64,000 nt of DNA. Source: Echinococcus granulosus (lineage: Eukaryota; Platyhelminthes; Cestoda; Cyclophyllidea; Taeniidae). Position numbers and translations under genes: made by a program. The stretch is taken from positions 456,409 through 520,408 of the forward strand of contig NW_020170429.1 of NCBI RefSeq assembly GCF_000524195.1, given 5' to 3'. The notes under the pieces were generated by a model. The model was given only the letters and a program-made list of their open reading frames with translations. It searched no databases and had not been told where the DNA came from. Shown here piece after piece: positions 37,390-51,700 of this stretch. Position 1 is the stretch's first letter, and each line of letters opens with the position of its first letter.

Positions 37390-38139
37390 TAGAACATTAA
37401 TGGGCTACGGACATGGATCGAAGGCCAGCCCACCCGATATGGTGCAATGACCATATCAAAAGTGCCTCCTCATCAAAGCGAGAGTTATACAACCAACGTA
37501 TTACATAGCTCCTCTCCACTGGCCTAAAAGCAGACTTCTGCATGGAAGGACGGAATTTAACACAGATTCGTGGGTGAAATGTTTTGCATCTGTTCCTCCT
37601 TGCCCAGTCATCCACCCAGGCCCGCTCCATCTAGCAGAGAAGTGAAAGAGGTATCGCAAGATCAGTTTATCGACAAATTTATGCAGGTACGGTAGGCAAA
37701 CTCTGCAATAAAAGTATTCCAAATAGCTGATGAAAAGCAGTGTTTTAGTTATTAAGAGCATTCATGTAGAACACGGGAATGGGGTAGTTGCCGAGGGTAA
37801 ACGTCAATTTTAGCCCTTTTGTTTGGAATCATCACCAATCCGCCCATCCGTAGCACGTGTACTTCTTACATCCCACTAAAAGTTGCCATTCAGCAGTAGA
37901 AATCAGGATAGATGTCCTTTGGGATAGGGTTCGCTTTCCGCTGCCACCAGTGTGGCGCCTCGAGACCTCCCTGAAGACGAAGGAAGACATGATACTCAGG
38001 CAGAATATCTATATTTAACATACAGAAGGTATTTGGGCTACTGGCATGGCCCTAAGCCTAGCCCATCCGAAGTGGTGCAATGACCAAGTCAAAAGGGGCT
38101 TTTCACAAAAACCGGGAGCTAAGCACCCAATGTGTTACA
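37390..38139 (-). mobile_element. TRIM copy T4, reverse, internally shortened
   Basis: The 5' LTR reads downward from about 38139 (TGTAACACATTGGG) through GGCCATGCCAGTAGCCC. Interior blocks match other copies (ATACCTCTTTCACTTCTCTGCTAG on the minus strand). The purine tract GGAGAGGAGC precedes TGTAATACG at about 37504, the 3' LTR, truncated near 37390. At about 750 bp it lacks part of the interior. Lies between the p190-like start and the zinc-finger gene's end. Confidence 0.65.
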
Positions 38140-38259
38140 TAATACTAGAAAAAGTTTGTCACTGACATTAAGTAAACCTGAAAGCCCATAAGCTTCATCT
38201 AAAGGCAATGCCATTAACCGAAAGCATCAACTGTGGAGGATGATGAGCGGAATACGAGG

Positions 38260-38460
38260 TTTTATTTATCGGTTTGTTTTAGTATAAAGGGCCACTTTGT
38301 CTTGGCCATTGTGCCACATAGAATGGACTGGACTCTGGGCTATGCTAATGGCCATATAACCTCCTGGCTTTCGAATATATGATCATATATATTATGACTG
38401 AGCGTTGTCTTCTTTCGTCTTCAAGGAAGTGTCGGGACGCTGCAATGAGCATGTAAAGTT
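38260..38460 (+). repeat. Diverged TRIM LTR fragment T5
   Basis: Contains GGGCCACTTTG, then TCTGGGCTATGCTAATGGCC, ATTATGACTGAGCG, and TTTCGTCTTCAAGGAAGTGTCGGGACGCTGC, in the order of the TRIM LTR. No interior adjoins it. Intergenic. Confidence 0.5.
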
Positions 38461-39081
38461 AAATAGCATTTACAACTTTTACAAACCTGCTGAAACACAA
38501 ATTTATTTACTAGCAGAAAGGATGTGGAAATTTTGTAAAGAAATTCCTTGACCGTTTCGAGCCTGGAAAAGAATCCTCTACACTGTGTGAGTCAGTATTT
38601 GATCTCGTCTGAGATTCAGGCATGAATGTATTTAATTGTCATAATGCTACTGCACCCATTTCTAAAATCTAGTCTTGGAACTTGGCTACATTTACTATTA
38701 TTCTTTAAGGGGAGTGATTTTCGTATTACAAACTGCAAGATGGAGTGCTCAACTTACCAATTTCCTCAAACTTCGACATGTTAGAAAACACTACCTGAGG
38801 ACGTTGCAATACAGGTTGACGTATTAGCATTTGGCTGTGATGCGAAATTAAGTTTACAAAAGGCGTAACTTTTCGCCAATTTGTTGGGAGGACTGCTCAA
38901 TCACCATTAATTACCCGGTTATTTCAGAAAACTCCCGAATTAACAGCAGCAAACGGCCGAGTGGTATTTCTTTCCAGTTTACAATGCATCTTTGCCAATT
39001 TAGATTTATTTATTAAGAATGCAGTAGTTAATGTTCATAAATAATCAATCAGGATTTGTTAGAAAATCGGAATTAGAAAAG

Positions 39082-42000
39082 CTAATCGTCTTCTTCGATG
39101 GCAGTCTTTGCTGAGAGTTCTTTAAAATAGGCCAACAGCTCCGGCGTCAAAACGCTGGCCTGCGGAGTCTTCTCGATTGGGTGCAATTTTGAGCCATGTT
39201 GTACGCCCCAGTGGCTGTTCGGATGGTCCTACGATATATTTTCCAAAAAATAATTTAATCCATTTATTATTCAAAGACCTACTGTTATGATTTTCCCTAA
39301 TGTGTATCCTTAATAATTCACAAATCATTAAAGAAGCCTAAGTGACACATTTCAATAGGATGTTAGTGTGTCAAGAGTCTCAGAGGCATGGATTTAAAAT
39401 ATAGGAATAAAGAGGGAGTCTACGTATTTCCTGTTATATGGATAATCCCTAATTACTAAATTTAGTGAATACGCAAGCTTGGAGTCAAGGAACAGAAAGA
39501 GAACGCAGTCCAACTTCTCACCGCAAGTGGCCTATCAATTTCCGCGTGCAGAAGCTTATTCAACATCACGCATTCATTATGTATCCTCTCATTCACAATT
39601 TCTCCATACTTCTTGGAGAAGTCATGGAGCATCGCAGAGATCTTCTGCTTCTTGACGCCACACTCTGGCACTCCAGAGAAGGCCGGCATTTTAAAATGCT
39701 CTTGTCGAATCTGCTGAACATGTAGACGTTCATGAGCCTGCATGGCTTCGAGGAGGAATGCTGCCGGAATTTGCATAGCCGCATGGCCCGCTAGAACTGC
39801 AGAGCGCACCTCTCTCATCTCCTCGATTGCAATGGCGCGTGTCAGTCCAGCATGGACACTTTGGAAGAATGTGGAGACCTTGGTATCTGCGTGGACTTCT
39901 GGCAAACTACTGCAGATATCGATGTCAGTAAGGTAACTGTTGGCGACGAGGCAGTCGCGGATTTCTGGATCCACCTTTTCTGTGGCTTCACGCATTATTT
40001 CCAGTGCCCCCGCTCTACAGCGGGGATCCCCTAGTCCCTGAAGGGTGAAGGGACTGTGGCAAAGACCGCAGACCAGTGGATATAGCGAACCATGGGCGCA
40101 GACGATGTGCACCTTATGAAGAAGGGAAAAAGTCTTGTTACTTTCGGTTGTGCTGAGTAGATTAATTTTGACAGTGTTATTACAAATATGGGTAGTGATG
40201 CATGCAGTAGTTGAATCGACCTCATCAAAGCCAATGGAGGCCTTAATAAAGTCACTTTGGTCAAGTTTCAGGAGTATAATTGCATAAAATTACAACTTTG
40301 TTCAGCATAAACAGATGCAGCGTACAGCCTTAAAATCGTCATTCTCTTTGTGAGAGTTGTGCAAAATGAGGCTACGCTAGCCTTTCCACGATCCCACGAT
40401 TCCATTCCCAACAGAGTAGCACAGCGTAACTGCTCCTGCCTATAATGCACTCATAGCAAAGCTGTTTTTAGGGGCTCAGGGACCGAATGCGATCAACATT
40501 TGGTAGATGTGCATTTAAATAGAGGTTTTAATAAAAACACACCTGAAGCGCAATGAAAGACTCCACAACCCGATAGCACTGGAAGCAGGTTCGCATCGGG
40601 TCCACAGCTAACGCGAAGGATCCTCGCTTTTTGACACGATGGAGACGATCAGCGTAGGCGCTCATGTGGAGCTCCCTGATGTGTTCATTTAACATTAAAT
40701 CAGATTCCATTGGGCCCTCAAGGCAGAGATGACAGAAGATTACTTCTTTGGTATCACGCTGAAAGGTGTCCTTCAAATATCGGCTAAAACTCCTAGACCA
40801 TCTGCGCGATTCGGCTTTGGTGGCTCTCTGTTGGCTTCGCATTGAGTGGAGGAGGAGTTTGCGAGGGAGTGGAACCGGCGTAGCTTGCAACTGAAGGACA
40901 TGGACGGAGACAGAATGATGATTATTTACAAGGAAGGTATCTCGTGGAATAGCCGAGTGTGGAATTCATTGCTGATAACTTACACTTCTACATCACTAAT
41001 CCATTTGTACTTCCAATCGGTTTTAAATTACCGTGAAGAAATATTTTCTTGATGTTAATACAGGAGAAATAGACAAACTCTTTCCTGCTGACTTGGTGAC
41101 ATGGCTTCTCGACCACGTCTCAAGCTGCCCAGACATCTGGTATGCCTTAACATGGCCTTGAAAAGTGCAAGGCTCCAAATAATTCCATGTTATTATACTA
41201 TTTTTGTTGGACAGGAAAGTGGTATCGGTAGCTAACCCATTGCCTATGTCAACTGCTCAAAAATAAGGTAATTCTTTATTTTGTTACCAATTTAAAGCAA
41301 TTTTGCGGTTTTGAAATGCTATAGCACAAAAATACTGCACTTAAAAAAAGCATACTATTAGCTTCAACAGCATCTTACCCTGCGACCAAGACTTCCTCTT
41401 TGCGAAAATGATTCCGTAGTATCGTATAGCGCCCGACTGTTCAGGGGTGCGCCATGTTGCGAATTAAGAATAGTTGAAATTGATAGCGAATGTTCCTTTG
41501 ACTTCTCCGAGCCTTCACCTTTCTCTCCCAAGTATTTGTTACCATGGTTGTCGTCATCTGCGTCAGGGCATTGTTTGTTGACGCGACAGCACAACTCAAG
41601 TGGATCCAGCGCCTCGAAGGTAAGTTTCATTTTCTCCAGCAAGATTTTATGTGACGTTGACTAAAAAGGGAGGATATAAGGTTTCTTCCTCTTTTTGTAA
41701 GGTTGCCGTTAAATTTTTGCCCAAAAAATAGTACAGCAAGGCTTATAGCACATGGCTGTAGTAATAAACTTGTTTAACACATCGTTTTGGAACCAACAGC
41801 GCTTGAGGCCCCGCGACTGTGCTTCCATTGGACGATATGATCACTGTGCCATGTCAGTAGCCCTACCCCATCTCTATGTCGGGAATGCATATTCTGCCCT
41901 ATTACTATACCTTCCTTCATCTTCAGGCAAGTCTTGGGGTGCTATATTGACGGCAGTGGAAAGCGAGCCCGGTCCTAAAGTATAAATACCACCGTTTCTG

Positions 42001-45000
42001 TTACTAAATGCAAAGCATAACGGAAGAAGATTATATACTGCGTATGTGCGAATCTATGACGACTTCTAAAGAAAGGGTTGAAATTTGACTTCCACCATCG
42101 GCAACTACCTCAGTACCGCATTTTGCAGGATTGCCACTTACAAGTGGAGCAACACAGGCCGTGGACTACAAGAAAAGGTTTGTTACGAAGCTGTCTACAT
42201 TACTTGCATGAAGATGTCAATTACGTAAACACACAATGCCTTCGTCACATTTACTGGGTTGATAGGTCCCAGATTTGGCTGGGCAACACTGACGTAGGAA
42301 AAAATTGACACGAATGAACAAATGCTAAACTGTATCTGCAAAAAAGCACTTTACTTTCCGTTCTTTATTAAATGACTGATTTCGACCAGAGTTCTTACTA
42401 ATAGCGACGGGATTACGTAATGGCCCGCACATTCCCTCTCCCCAATACAGTTACCGGACAGGACAAAACTCCCTATCAGTGATATTGCGGTGAAATATCA
42501 AACCAGCTACATGCAAATTGGACGATTGACGCAGGTGACCCCTGGATGTTATTTCCATAGCACCAATTACTTTGTGTTAGCTGAGGGGAAAGGCCGACCA
42601 AGAGTGGTTGGGGTCGGGGCCCCCGTTCATCGGCTTGATTAAGCCATTTGCAAATAATGATGCGAATATCGTTAAATATTTAAGTATAAATCATGCTGAT
42701 TTTGGATTTCTGGTTGTGTGTCACTTATTAGAGCAGAATTATTAGAAGGAATTGCACACTACAATAAGCAAATCATAATTCACGCTACTCATAAGAATTA
42801 GTAAAATACGAAACTTTGGCAGTCGATTATTCAAAATGGAACTTGAATGCTGAGTGCAAAAAAGAAAAGCGATCTCTCTACTAATATTACTGAGTGCATT
42901 TAGATTTGCCGAAAAATGGTTACCAATTCTATTCGAAACGCCTAATTTGGTAAATTTGGTGACCAAAATGTAAGTAGGAGTTTTTTCTTGAAAGAATTGT
43001 CTAGGCAACTGCATTCTTCCCATTCCAAATCATGCAGTAAAAATAAAAAACTGGGTAAGCTTTAAAGCTAAACTAATTGTATTATTAAAAAAAGTAAGGA
43101 TGCAGACAGAGTTTTTTGGAATTCGCATTCCCAAGTTAAAGAGGGTGTTCAAAAGGTTTTCCAAAACAATTTTCCATCTTGAAAATAGCGAAACAGTAGC
43201 TAATGCCAATTAGGCGTGTCTAAGGCTGCAAGGTGGCTATTTCTGCCAAACACGTGAGTTACGACTTTTGGATTTGTAAGAGTTGCTAACTTATTGTGAT
43301 CAGGCGTGTAAGTCACAATTTCCATTGTATCTGTTCAGTCAATCTTCACCGGGATGTGTACTCGGCATAGGGCTAAGATAAGGGCATTAATAGCCGCATT
43401 TTTATGATAGAAGTGGGAGAAGTGGTTGAAAACTTCCGACGTTCTGAGTCACATCAACTTACATTTCAGTAGCGTGTGCTTAAACAACTGATAAAAGAGC
43501 GCAAGTTAAAAGAATGGCATTTGTTTTAAAATAAGTCGATTAAAAATATAAAAATTTCTCTACTAAATGTTATATAACCCATGCAACACGTAAACTGAGA
43601 ACACTGGAGCACATTTCATCATACCAATGCATCCTCCCAGCAAGATTAAAGCGATTTACCTTTAACAATTATTATCTTTGGAAAGGAGTTCCGTCTTCGT
43701 AGAAAGTCTTCGACCAGTCGCTATTATAGGCTTTACGACGGCACAGCAACTCAAGATATCAATTTAAATGAAACAACTAGAATTCCTGCTTCAACAGCAG
43801 CAGTAAAAGTTCGAGTAGGGTCAAATAAAAGTAGCTGGAATGATGAAGATCAATCTCTCTATGGAACAGTCAGCACCCTGAATGACAGAACCCAACGTTT
43901 CATCAGTTGACACACTGATTAAAAAAATCACATACTTCATACTTTATCTAATATCCAGTGCTGCGTATAAAATTTGATTCCAAAAGCACGATGAAAGCTT
44001 CTTAGGAAGAAGGCTCATTGAAAGAGTGACCACGCAAGTGCAAAATTGATGTAGCATAATACTAACGGTTCATCAGCTACTTTCCCTCCGTTAAACCATG
44101 AGGAAAAATGATCTTAGAAATTGTGCCAATTCTGCCAGCAATTCTCTATATCACAGGCAGACTTTGCGAGGACACAAAATTCACCTTTTGCTGATCCACC
44201 TCCGTGTTCAAATTGAAGAGCTTTTCACCAGGATCCTCACCAATCAGTGTTGGGGCGTCCAGCATTTTTTCAATCGGTGTCATCAACAACCGCTTCTCCT
44301 CTAAACTGCTCCTCTCCTTTACCAACCTCACAGCACTCCTTAGCGCCTCGATGCTTCTGCTCCTCTTTCTTCCACTATTAAGCAGCGAGGAACTCCACTC
44401 CTCCAACGAGGGCCTTCTGCGCTCTTTGCGATATGAAAATGCCTGCCTAATGTTCTCTCGCAGTTGTGGCTGCAGAAGGTAGTTCCCACCGTGATGACCA
44501 ACCACATGAGCTATGAGTTGAGCCATACTAGAGGCGGTGAAGCCGCACCACATAGTATTGGGAGAGTAGGGACGGAAGAGAAGGGAGAAGAGGGTGTTGT
44601 GAGCGCGGTCCTTTTTTCGCAGCCAGATATCGCGAAGCATGTCATAGAGTTTCTGTGGGTTGAAGAGGCACCGACGGCGTGCGCTGGCACGCTGAGGACG
44701 CTGAGCAAGTCCTCGCGTGTGACTGATGGCAAATGTGGTGGCGTCATCACGATCTTCAACGAAACTGCGTTTGGGACGATGGCGCCAGTGCTCAAAAGGG
44801 AAGGCGGGTCCACTGCCCGCGCTTTCACCGGCTTTAAAGCAACACCTGGTGGTACACAAGCCCATGAAATATTGCTTAAGAGTCTGGCTTCTGCTCCTTG
44901 ACTAAATAGCATATATTATTTAAAAAACGGAGTCCAATTGTCAATGTATAAAAAAGCAGGAAAATTTTGCTTGGAGGCTTAAGACTTGAGGTTCGGACAC

Positions 45001-48000
45001 ACCTATATGACCTCGTGACAGTTTCTGTCATAGGCGGGATCTTGAGCATACTTTTGGCGACAACCGTCTCATCAAATGACTGAAAAAGCCGGCCAATCAC
45101 CTCCAGATGTGGCAGATGTGCCTCTCGCAGATGTCTATCAAGGACGAGCAGTTGGACACAGGGATCCACATTGAAGCTCTCCACATCTAAGGGAGTCATT
45201 CTAGCCTCGCAAAGCGGACATATTTGAGGTTTCGCTCCGGCACAGTGTCTTCCCACGGTGTGAACCATCAACGCCTCCGGAGACTCGAAATGACGACAAT
45301 CGCAGAGCAGACAAACAAGTGGGCTGCCTTGTGCATTGTACTGATTAATTTCGGCTTCTATAAACTCCTCCAACTGCAGATGGAAAGTGAAGGAGGAATG
45401 ATGATTCTTGTAACTTAAAATATTTTAAGGAAGAAAACTCAGGCAGCAATTTCGTGCTGACCCACAAATCTACCCATGCGAGTGTGGTCAAGACGTAAAG
45501 GTCCGCTACCAAGCATGAACCAAGTGGGAAAGTAGCTCCGTGCACAGCTTTATGTCGAACACATGCACATATTCTGCCGAAATATTGTCTTTAACAGTCT
45601 TGAGGGAAGTCTAAGGTTGCTACACTGTGTTGTTTGTATAGCATGCTTTCCCATTTCTTAAATTGGTGGTTTTTGATAATTTAGTTTCGTAATATCTTGT
45701 TTGTTTATTTAACTCTTCGTGTTGGTCACACGGGCACTTAACGTTCCGCGATTTCACCTCAGCTTGCCGACATGGCCTCCAGGCCATGCCAGTAATTCAT
45801 TGGACCTTTTTTTCCGCAGTATGACTTCGTTTGACATCAGAAAAGACTCGAAAACCGAATTAGTGGCAGCGGTAAGGGAATTTGATCCTAATGGGAAATT
45901 ACTATGATTTCCAATCCTGAATGCTGCGGATGGGAGAATCTGTGACGGCCTATAACAAAAGGGGTTAGAATGACATCTACCTTCAGCAGCCACATCAGTT
46001 CGGCGATCATCAGGAATGCTTTTGAAAGTAAATTGGCACTAGCCGTAATCGTGAACCGTCTGAAAATGCTCATTACGGAGACGTCTACGGTACCTGCATG
46101 AAGACGTGAATGAAGTGAACACGTAATACCTCCACCACCTCACCACTTGCTGGATAGAACCTAGATAGACATGGCTGAGCAGCACTGACGTGAAAACAAA
46201 GCGACAGAGAAGAATAGGCGCCAAATCTTAACCCCAAGAAACAACTTGAAACACCCTCCTTCACCAAACGGCTCTGCTTGTAGGTCAGTATTCTTACGAC
46301 TAGCAAGGGCATACGTGATAGCCTACACACTCTACTTTCCTCAATACAGTTTTTAACAGGAGGAAACTCTGGATCCAGTGAAGTTGCTAAGAAGGATCAC
46401 TGACGCTACAGTCAGACATGATCTTAATTAGGCACAAATTTGACAAATGATACTGTTGGCTGCTGGGTGTTTTTCCTACTGCACCGACTACGTTGTGAGG
46501 GCCGAGGCAGGAGGCCAACCAAAGGGAAAGCCGAGGGCAACGAGCAAAAGAATAGAGGGGCTACGTAGTACCTTACAATGCCGGCTGACAGAAGGGCTGA
46601 AAGGCTACTGGCATGACCTGGAGGGCACACCGCCAAGCAGAATTACAATGGCAGTCTCAAATGCCCGCGTAATTAAAACGAAGGGTTAAACAACTAATTA
46701 TTTCCTGCCCTAGTGCTATAATTTCGGAGAAATATCGGGCACCACAGTTTTCGCTACAGTTTTGCTTATCAAATACGTGAACATTCATGGTACATCAAAT
46801 TGAAAGCTAAGGCTAAAAACAGCCATAACTCTCACAAATAGTAGGCAAAATTTGATTTTACAAGTCTTTTCTGGACTATACATGATGTAGAAAAAGATAA
46901 TTCCTGAAAGGTATTTGCTTCTATTTTACAAATGCAAAATATGGAGGAAAACTTCACTTTTACATAGCTTGAAAACTTTAATGAAAGTAAGTGCTTTATA
47001 GGTGGTAAACCTTCAACACTAGTCCTGAATGTGCAATCTAAATTACCCAATTATGCACATCATTTTGATAGAGATTTTTGAAATGTACGCATTACATTAA
47101 TGCGTTAATCAAATTAGACCAAAATGTTGGATTAAATTTATGCTGCCTTACAATTTACAAGCAATCCCCTCAGCCTACCTGATTGGTGCATGAATGACCT
47201 TCATAAATTTCCGCTGAATCAACATTTTTCCCACAGAAAAGGCAAGTCGTGTAGTGTGCAATAACAGGCTTCATGGTAGTCACGTCACTAGCATCGCCCG
47301 CCTCATTATTGCTGTTCCGAGATATATCCCCCAGAGTCGACAGCTCATCCTCCTTCCATTCCTCCTGTTTTATCTCGTCACCAGCCTTGTTCTTCGTCTC
47401 CCCACTAGCGGCTAAGATGTGAGCAAATTGAGTACCACCAGGGTGGGCTGCTTTCAAAGTACCTGTAGTGATCGCTCCTTTGATCTCATATTGTCGAACC
47501 TTGTCGATAGCTTTTGACCACACTGCAGGTAGGCTGAGGAAGTGATGCTTCTGTGAAATGAGATGTGCTTGCAGAGTGGTAATAGAGGGGCACTCGAGAC
47601 GGCAGAAAATACACACGAAGGAAGTGATGCCTCTCTGTAGCACATGCGGCCTTGCGAGGCGACGAATTTCATTCAACTCTGTGGCGTCTTGAGATTCTGC
47701 CATCCTCTCTACATCCGCATAGAGATGGAGCTTTCCGAGTGCATTGAGAACCTGACCCGGGGTGTTGCGACGGAGCGTGCGCTCAACAAGGATGATAGAA
47801 CGATGCATCAGCTTCTCCTTCCTTTTCCGTCTTGATCGGAGAATCTCATCATTGCTTCGAAGTTCGGTAGGCTGGTAGACGGACTCATCATGAAAGTGAG
47901 AAATAGTGGGATTGTCCTTGGGATAAAGAAAGATGTTTTTTAACAAACGAATGAGGTATTTTCTCCCAGTATCATCGATGCGAAGAAGGAGACACCTATC

Positions 48001-48231
48001 CAATAGTTCTGCCTCAGAGAAGGGGAACACTGCGGCTTTTTGAAAAGCCATCGAGACAACCTTAAAGAGGTTCTCGGAGTCCCTATCAAGGGACGAAGTT
48101 CGAACGCATCGCGAGTCATTAACTTCCGATTGTGGGTGCTGTTTGAGCTTGCGGAGGAAGTGGAGGGAGGAAGCCTCCACAGCTGAATTGTTACGATCTT
48201 TAACGTGCTGTCCTGTCAATTTGCTGGACAT
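39082..48231 (-). CDS. Unrecognised multi-C2H2 zinc-finger protein, complete, seven exons
   Basis: Seven exons join with every phase consistent: 48231-47179, 45373-45003, 44845-44185, 41660-41379, 40890-40543, 40112-39522 and 39228-39082, giving 1150 residues. The ATG has an in-frame TAG four codons upstream; the product starts MSSKLTGQHVK. Atypical C2H2-like fingers are spread along it: CIFC with HLISQKH near residue 207, CLFC with a Cys/His pair near 330, CLLC with HTVGRH near 372, CPLC with a long spacer to HLREAH, CHLC with HIRELH in exon 5, and CFQC completed by HIVCAH across the exon 5-6 junction. Fingers are isolated, without the TGEKP linkers of tandem KRAB/Kruppel arrays. A basic KRKRSR-like segment occurs in exon 3. 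Probably nuclear and nucleic-acid binding, but I cannot name a family. TRIM copies occupy introns 1 and 3. Confidence 0.85.
41757..42640 (+). mobile_element. TRIM copy T6, 5' LTR plus interior
   Basis: Opens GGC-TGTAGTAATAAACTTG at about 41757, then the LTR core (CCATGTCAGTAGCCC, then CTTCAGGCAAGTCTTGGGGTGC). The interior runs to a GTCGGGGCCCCCG tract near 42620. No 3' LTR follows. It lies in intron 3 of the zinc-finger gene, antisense. An ATG-started open stretch at 41752-41985 is LTR sequence, not a gene. Confidence 0.7.
45688..46690 (+). mobile_element. TRIM copy T7 with an inverted 3' LTR segment
   Basis: The 5' LTR starts near 45688 (CGTAATATCTTGTTTG) and the interior follows the usual order. 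After the purine tract and LTR opening (ATAGAGGGGCTACGTAGTACCTT at 46553-46575) the sequence flips. From about 46575 to 46690 it matches the LTR in reverse complement (minus strand GTTTAACCCTTCG, then GGTCATGCCAGTAGCC, then CCCTTCTGTCAGCCGGCATTG). Lies in intron 1 of the zinc-finger gene, antisense. Confidence 0.65.
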
Positions 48232-48721
48232 TTTAAGCTATTCCATGCAAAATTAATGCCATAATCGATTTTTACAAGAGTAAGCAGAAAGCAAAATTTG
48301 AATTTTTTGACACATTGACCAAGTTAATTTTACTACCGACAAAGCGCTTTTCCTGCTTTTGAGCAAAATACACACAATTGTAAAATGAAGAGAAAAAACC
48401 TTCTAAAACATTTAGTAAATCACTTTAGACATGGTTTAGGACGAGGTCAACTTCAGAGGAGATTGCTTCATAGATCACAACTTGTCAACTTCGTGTCGAA
48501 ATGACATTTGGCGTTAAGTACTTCAATTCAATCAAAAAGCTTAAAAGTGGTAAAAGTTTCGCATCGCATTTCCCACACAACTGCCCGTATGATTGGAAAT
48601 AACGCACACAAGTGAAACTATCACTCACTTTCCCAATGAGCACTCACAGAGAACTGGCGATTTAGAAAATAATCTTTTTCCCGACTATAGTGAGAAGCAT
48701 CAATATGTACAACATCCATGC

Positions 48722-51700
48722 TCAAATCGTTGTCCTGAAGTCAGGAGAAGCACAGAGTGCAATATACGCAGCCTCAGAGGATTTGAGGGCAGTACGAATC
48801 GAGGAACCCCAAAATGTGGGTCCCCTAAGGAAGGCCAGAAAGCTCGTCGAGGTGCATATAGGTGGCTGCCCGTGACACAGTCCAAGAGGCTTCAGAGCCT
48901 CACTAATGTCCACTCCATCGAGGATGAAACGCAGTCGCGGTGGCTCACCGCGTAACACCTCCATGACCAGACGACCCACAGCACGCTGCTGATCAGTCGA
49001 ACCGACGGTGATATTCAGTGCGTGGAGAAGAAGGGCGATGGAGTCTGGCTGTCCAACATAGATATGCAGCCAGGGAGTGGTATGACTGTGGGTGGAGAAA
49101 AGGGGGATAAACCAATAAAATAAAGGATTTAAAAAAGCATGGTATGTGAGAAATGCTGAACAAATAATGATAGAAATGTCCATTGGAACGATTGTCAATT
49201 AAAGAGGTCATATCGTGACTAGAGGCGAGCAATACAATCGGTAAATTTGAACATGGATGGAAAACGAGGATTAAGTCAGTTGGTGATGACTAGGCGGGGT
49301 GGGTTATAAACCTTACAGAATTTGATTCCGACTAATTAAGGCGATCATATCAAATTTACGCTATTGAGACCCTTTTCAACGGAAAGCATCAAAATATACC
49401 GATAAGGCAGAATAAGTAGTAGTCGAGTAAACCAAGGTTAGGGACCATTATAAGATACACACATTGATTTAAATAATGCTTGAAACCATACTGAAGTATT
49501 ACAAATGTATACATCTATGCAATTCTTGGTTTTATTAGCTGAATTCGGCGTCACAAATATGAAGCATAGGCTCTTCATAAATTTATGAGAACTGATTATA
49601 CCGGTTCATACGCCTCAAACATGAAAGGTAAGTTCACAATAAAAAAACCCACCTGTCACGCTTTTTAGTTGTTGAAAAACAATTAAAACGATCAGAAAAT
49701 GAAAGGGCTGTGGAGGTCAACTTTTATCTGAAACAGTGGTGGGAAATATCACAAGAAGCCTTTGTTGCAAAATTGCATCGCGAAATATCATATTAGCTCT
49801 GCCAAACTTTTGACTGACAGCTTCACACAGTTGGAGAAGGCTGCTGTTGCAAAAAGGCTCAAAATTACTGCTACAGCTATGCTTCATTGAAGTAAATAAG
49901 AAATCTAATCAAGCTAAGTCGTACTTGGAGCAACTGCAACACTTCGATTGTTTAACTCGTCATTTCGGTTGTGCGGGCACTTAAGACTCCGCCACTGAAC
50001 TCCGACGAGCGGTATGGCCCTTGGGCCATGCCATTAGCTCGTTGGCTCTTCTCTACGTCAGCAATGCATTTTCCGTCCTAGCATTATGACTTTCCGTTCT
50101 CAGAAATGGCTCAGGACGTCACATTGGTGTTAATAAAAGGCAGACATGGCCCTAGTAAATAACTACCACGATTTCTATTCGTGAATGCCGAAACTTGTGG
50201 TGACCGAAGGAGAGCACACGCTGCGAATAGGAGAATCTGTGACGACCCCCAACAGGAAGGTTGAAAATGACGTTTTTCTTCGGAAAATACCTCAGTCCCG
50301 TATTCTACAGGAATGCTATTAACAACTGAAGCGACGCTAGCCACGGCCGTGAACCATCTAGAAGAGCTCGTTACGGAGGTCTACGGTACCTGGATGCGAT
50401 ACCTCCTCCACCTCTCAAATAGCTGGTCATAAGCAAGATAGATATGGCTGGACACCACTGAGGTGAGAACAACGTGACAAAGAGGAATAGACGCAAAACC
50501 TTATCCCAGCAACACTTTGCTAAGTTCTGTCCTTTATTAAATAGATCTACTTTTGGGGTAGTGTTCTTACGTCTAGCGGTGGACATACTTGATGGCCTGC
50601 ACAATCCCTTTCCCCAATGGGACCGAACTCCAAACTCCAGATCCAGAAGAATCGCCACGAAAGATCAGTGACATTGAAGTCAGATATCCTCTCAGTTGCA
50701 TGCAGATTTAGTGATTGATACCGTTAATTGGTGGGTGGTTTTCTCACGACATCGACTACTTTGTGATGGTCAACGCGGGGAGTTGACAAAGAGGTGAGCT
50801 GAGGACGACACTCAAAAGGAGAGGAGGGCTGTGCAGTACTCTGTTTAACTTTTTCTGGTTTTAAGGGCGCTTAGGGCCCCGCCCCCGTACTTCTGCTGGG
50901 CGGAATAGTCTCTGGGCCACGTCAGTTGCCCTTCTATCCCCTCTGTACGTTGATAATATATATTCTGCCCTAGAATTAAGTTCTCTTGCGACTCCAGGGA
51001 AATCTTGGGGCGTTAAATCGAAGTCTTTTGCATTAATTTCTCGTCCTATTTTGAAGCAAATGCATAAGAAAACCTTAAGAATACTCACAATGTTTTCACT
51101 TCAAAGTTAGGAGCATTTGCACTTTTAGAAATTCAGGTTTCTCTCGTTTGAGCCAACTTCATCGTAATTGGAAGAATCTAGATTTGGCGTTCTCACCTTC
51201 TTTCTGATTGGTCCATTTTTATGATGATGCACTTTAAGCATGGTAACACTCATTGTGACGCGATCAATTATAAAGGTAAAGAAGGGAGAGAGGCTTGACT
51301 ATCATCTGCACTTTTAACTAAAGAAGTAAAGCCCACTGGTCTTGGATTCTGTTTTCTTTGGTGTTCGGTAAGGGTCGCGATAAACCACAAATCCAGTCAA
51401 TTCAGCGATCATTAAATAATGTGCCCATATCCAAAAGAGGGTCGCGTTCCTTTTGCAGTTAAGCTTTTCACGATCATCTGTCACACTGTACTTATCTCCA
51501 CTGGAATTAAGGGACATAGTTAATCTGGGAATTATTGAAATCTCGTAGTCTATGATTCTCATCACAAGAAGATAATCCCCACCACTTACTTGGCACCTTT
51601 GGTCGAGACTTTAGCTAGCTCCTGTTCAACTATTCGAAGGAATGGATAGGAGGAAAGTTTTGCGTATTCTTGCTGAGCTCTGAAAGGAAATAAGAAATGC

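Noticed and set aside
50371..50671. ORFs on both strands in the TRIM interior
   Set aside because: They lie within repeat copy T8 and are not conserved as frames in T1, T2 or T6.
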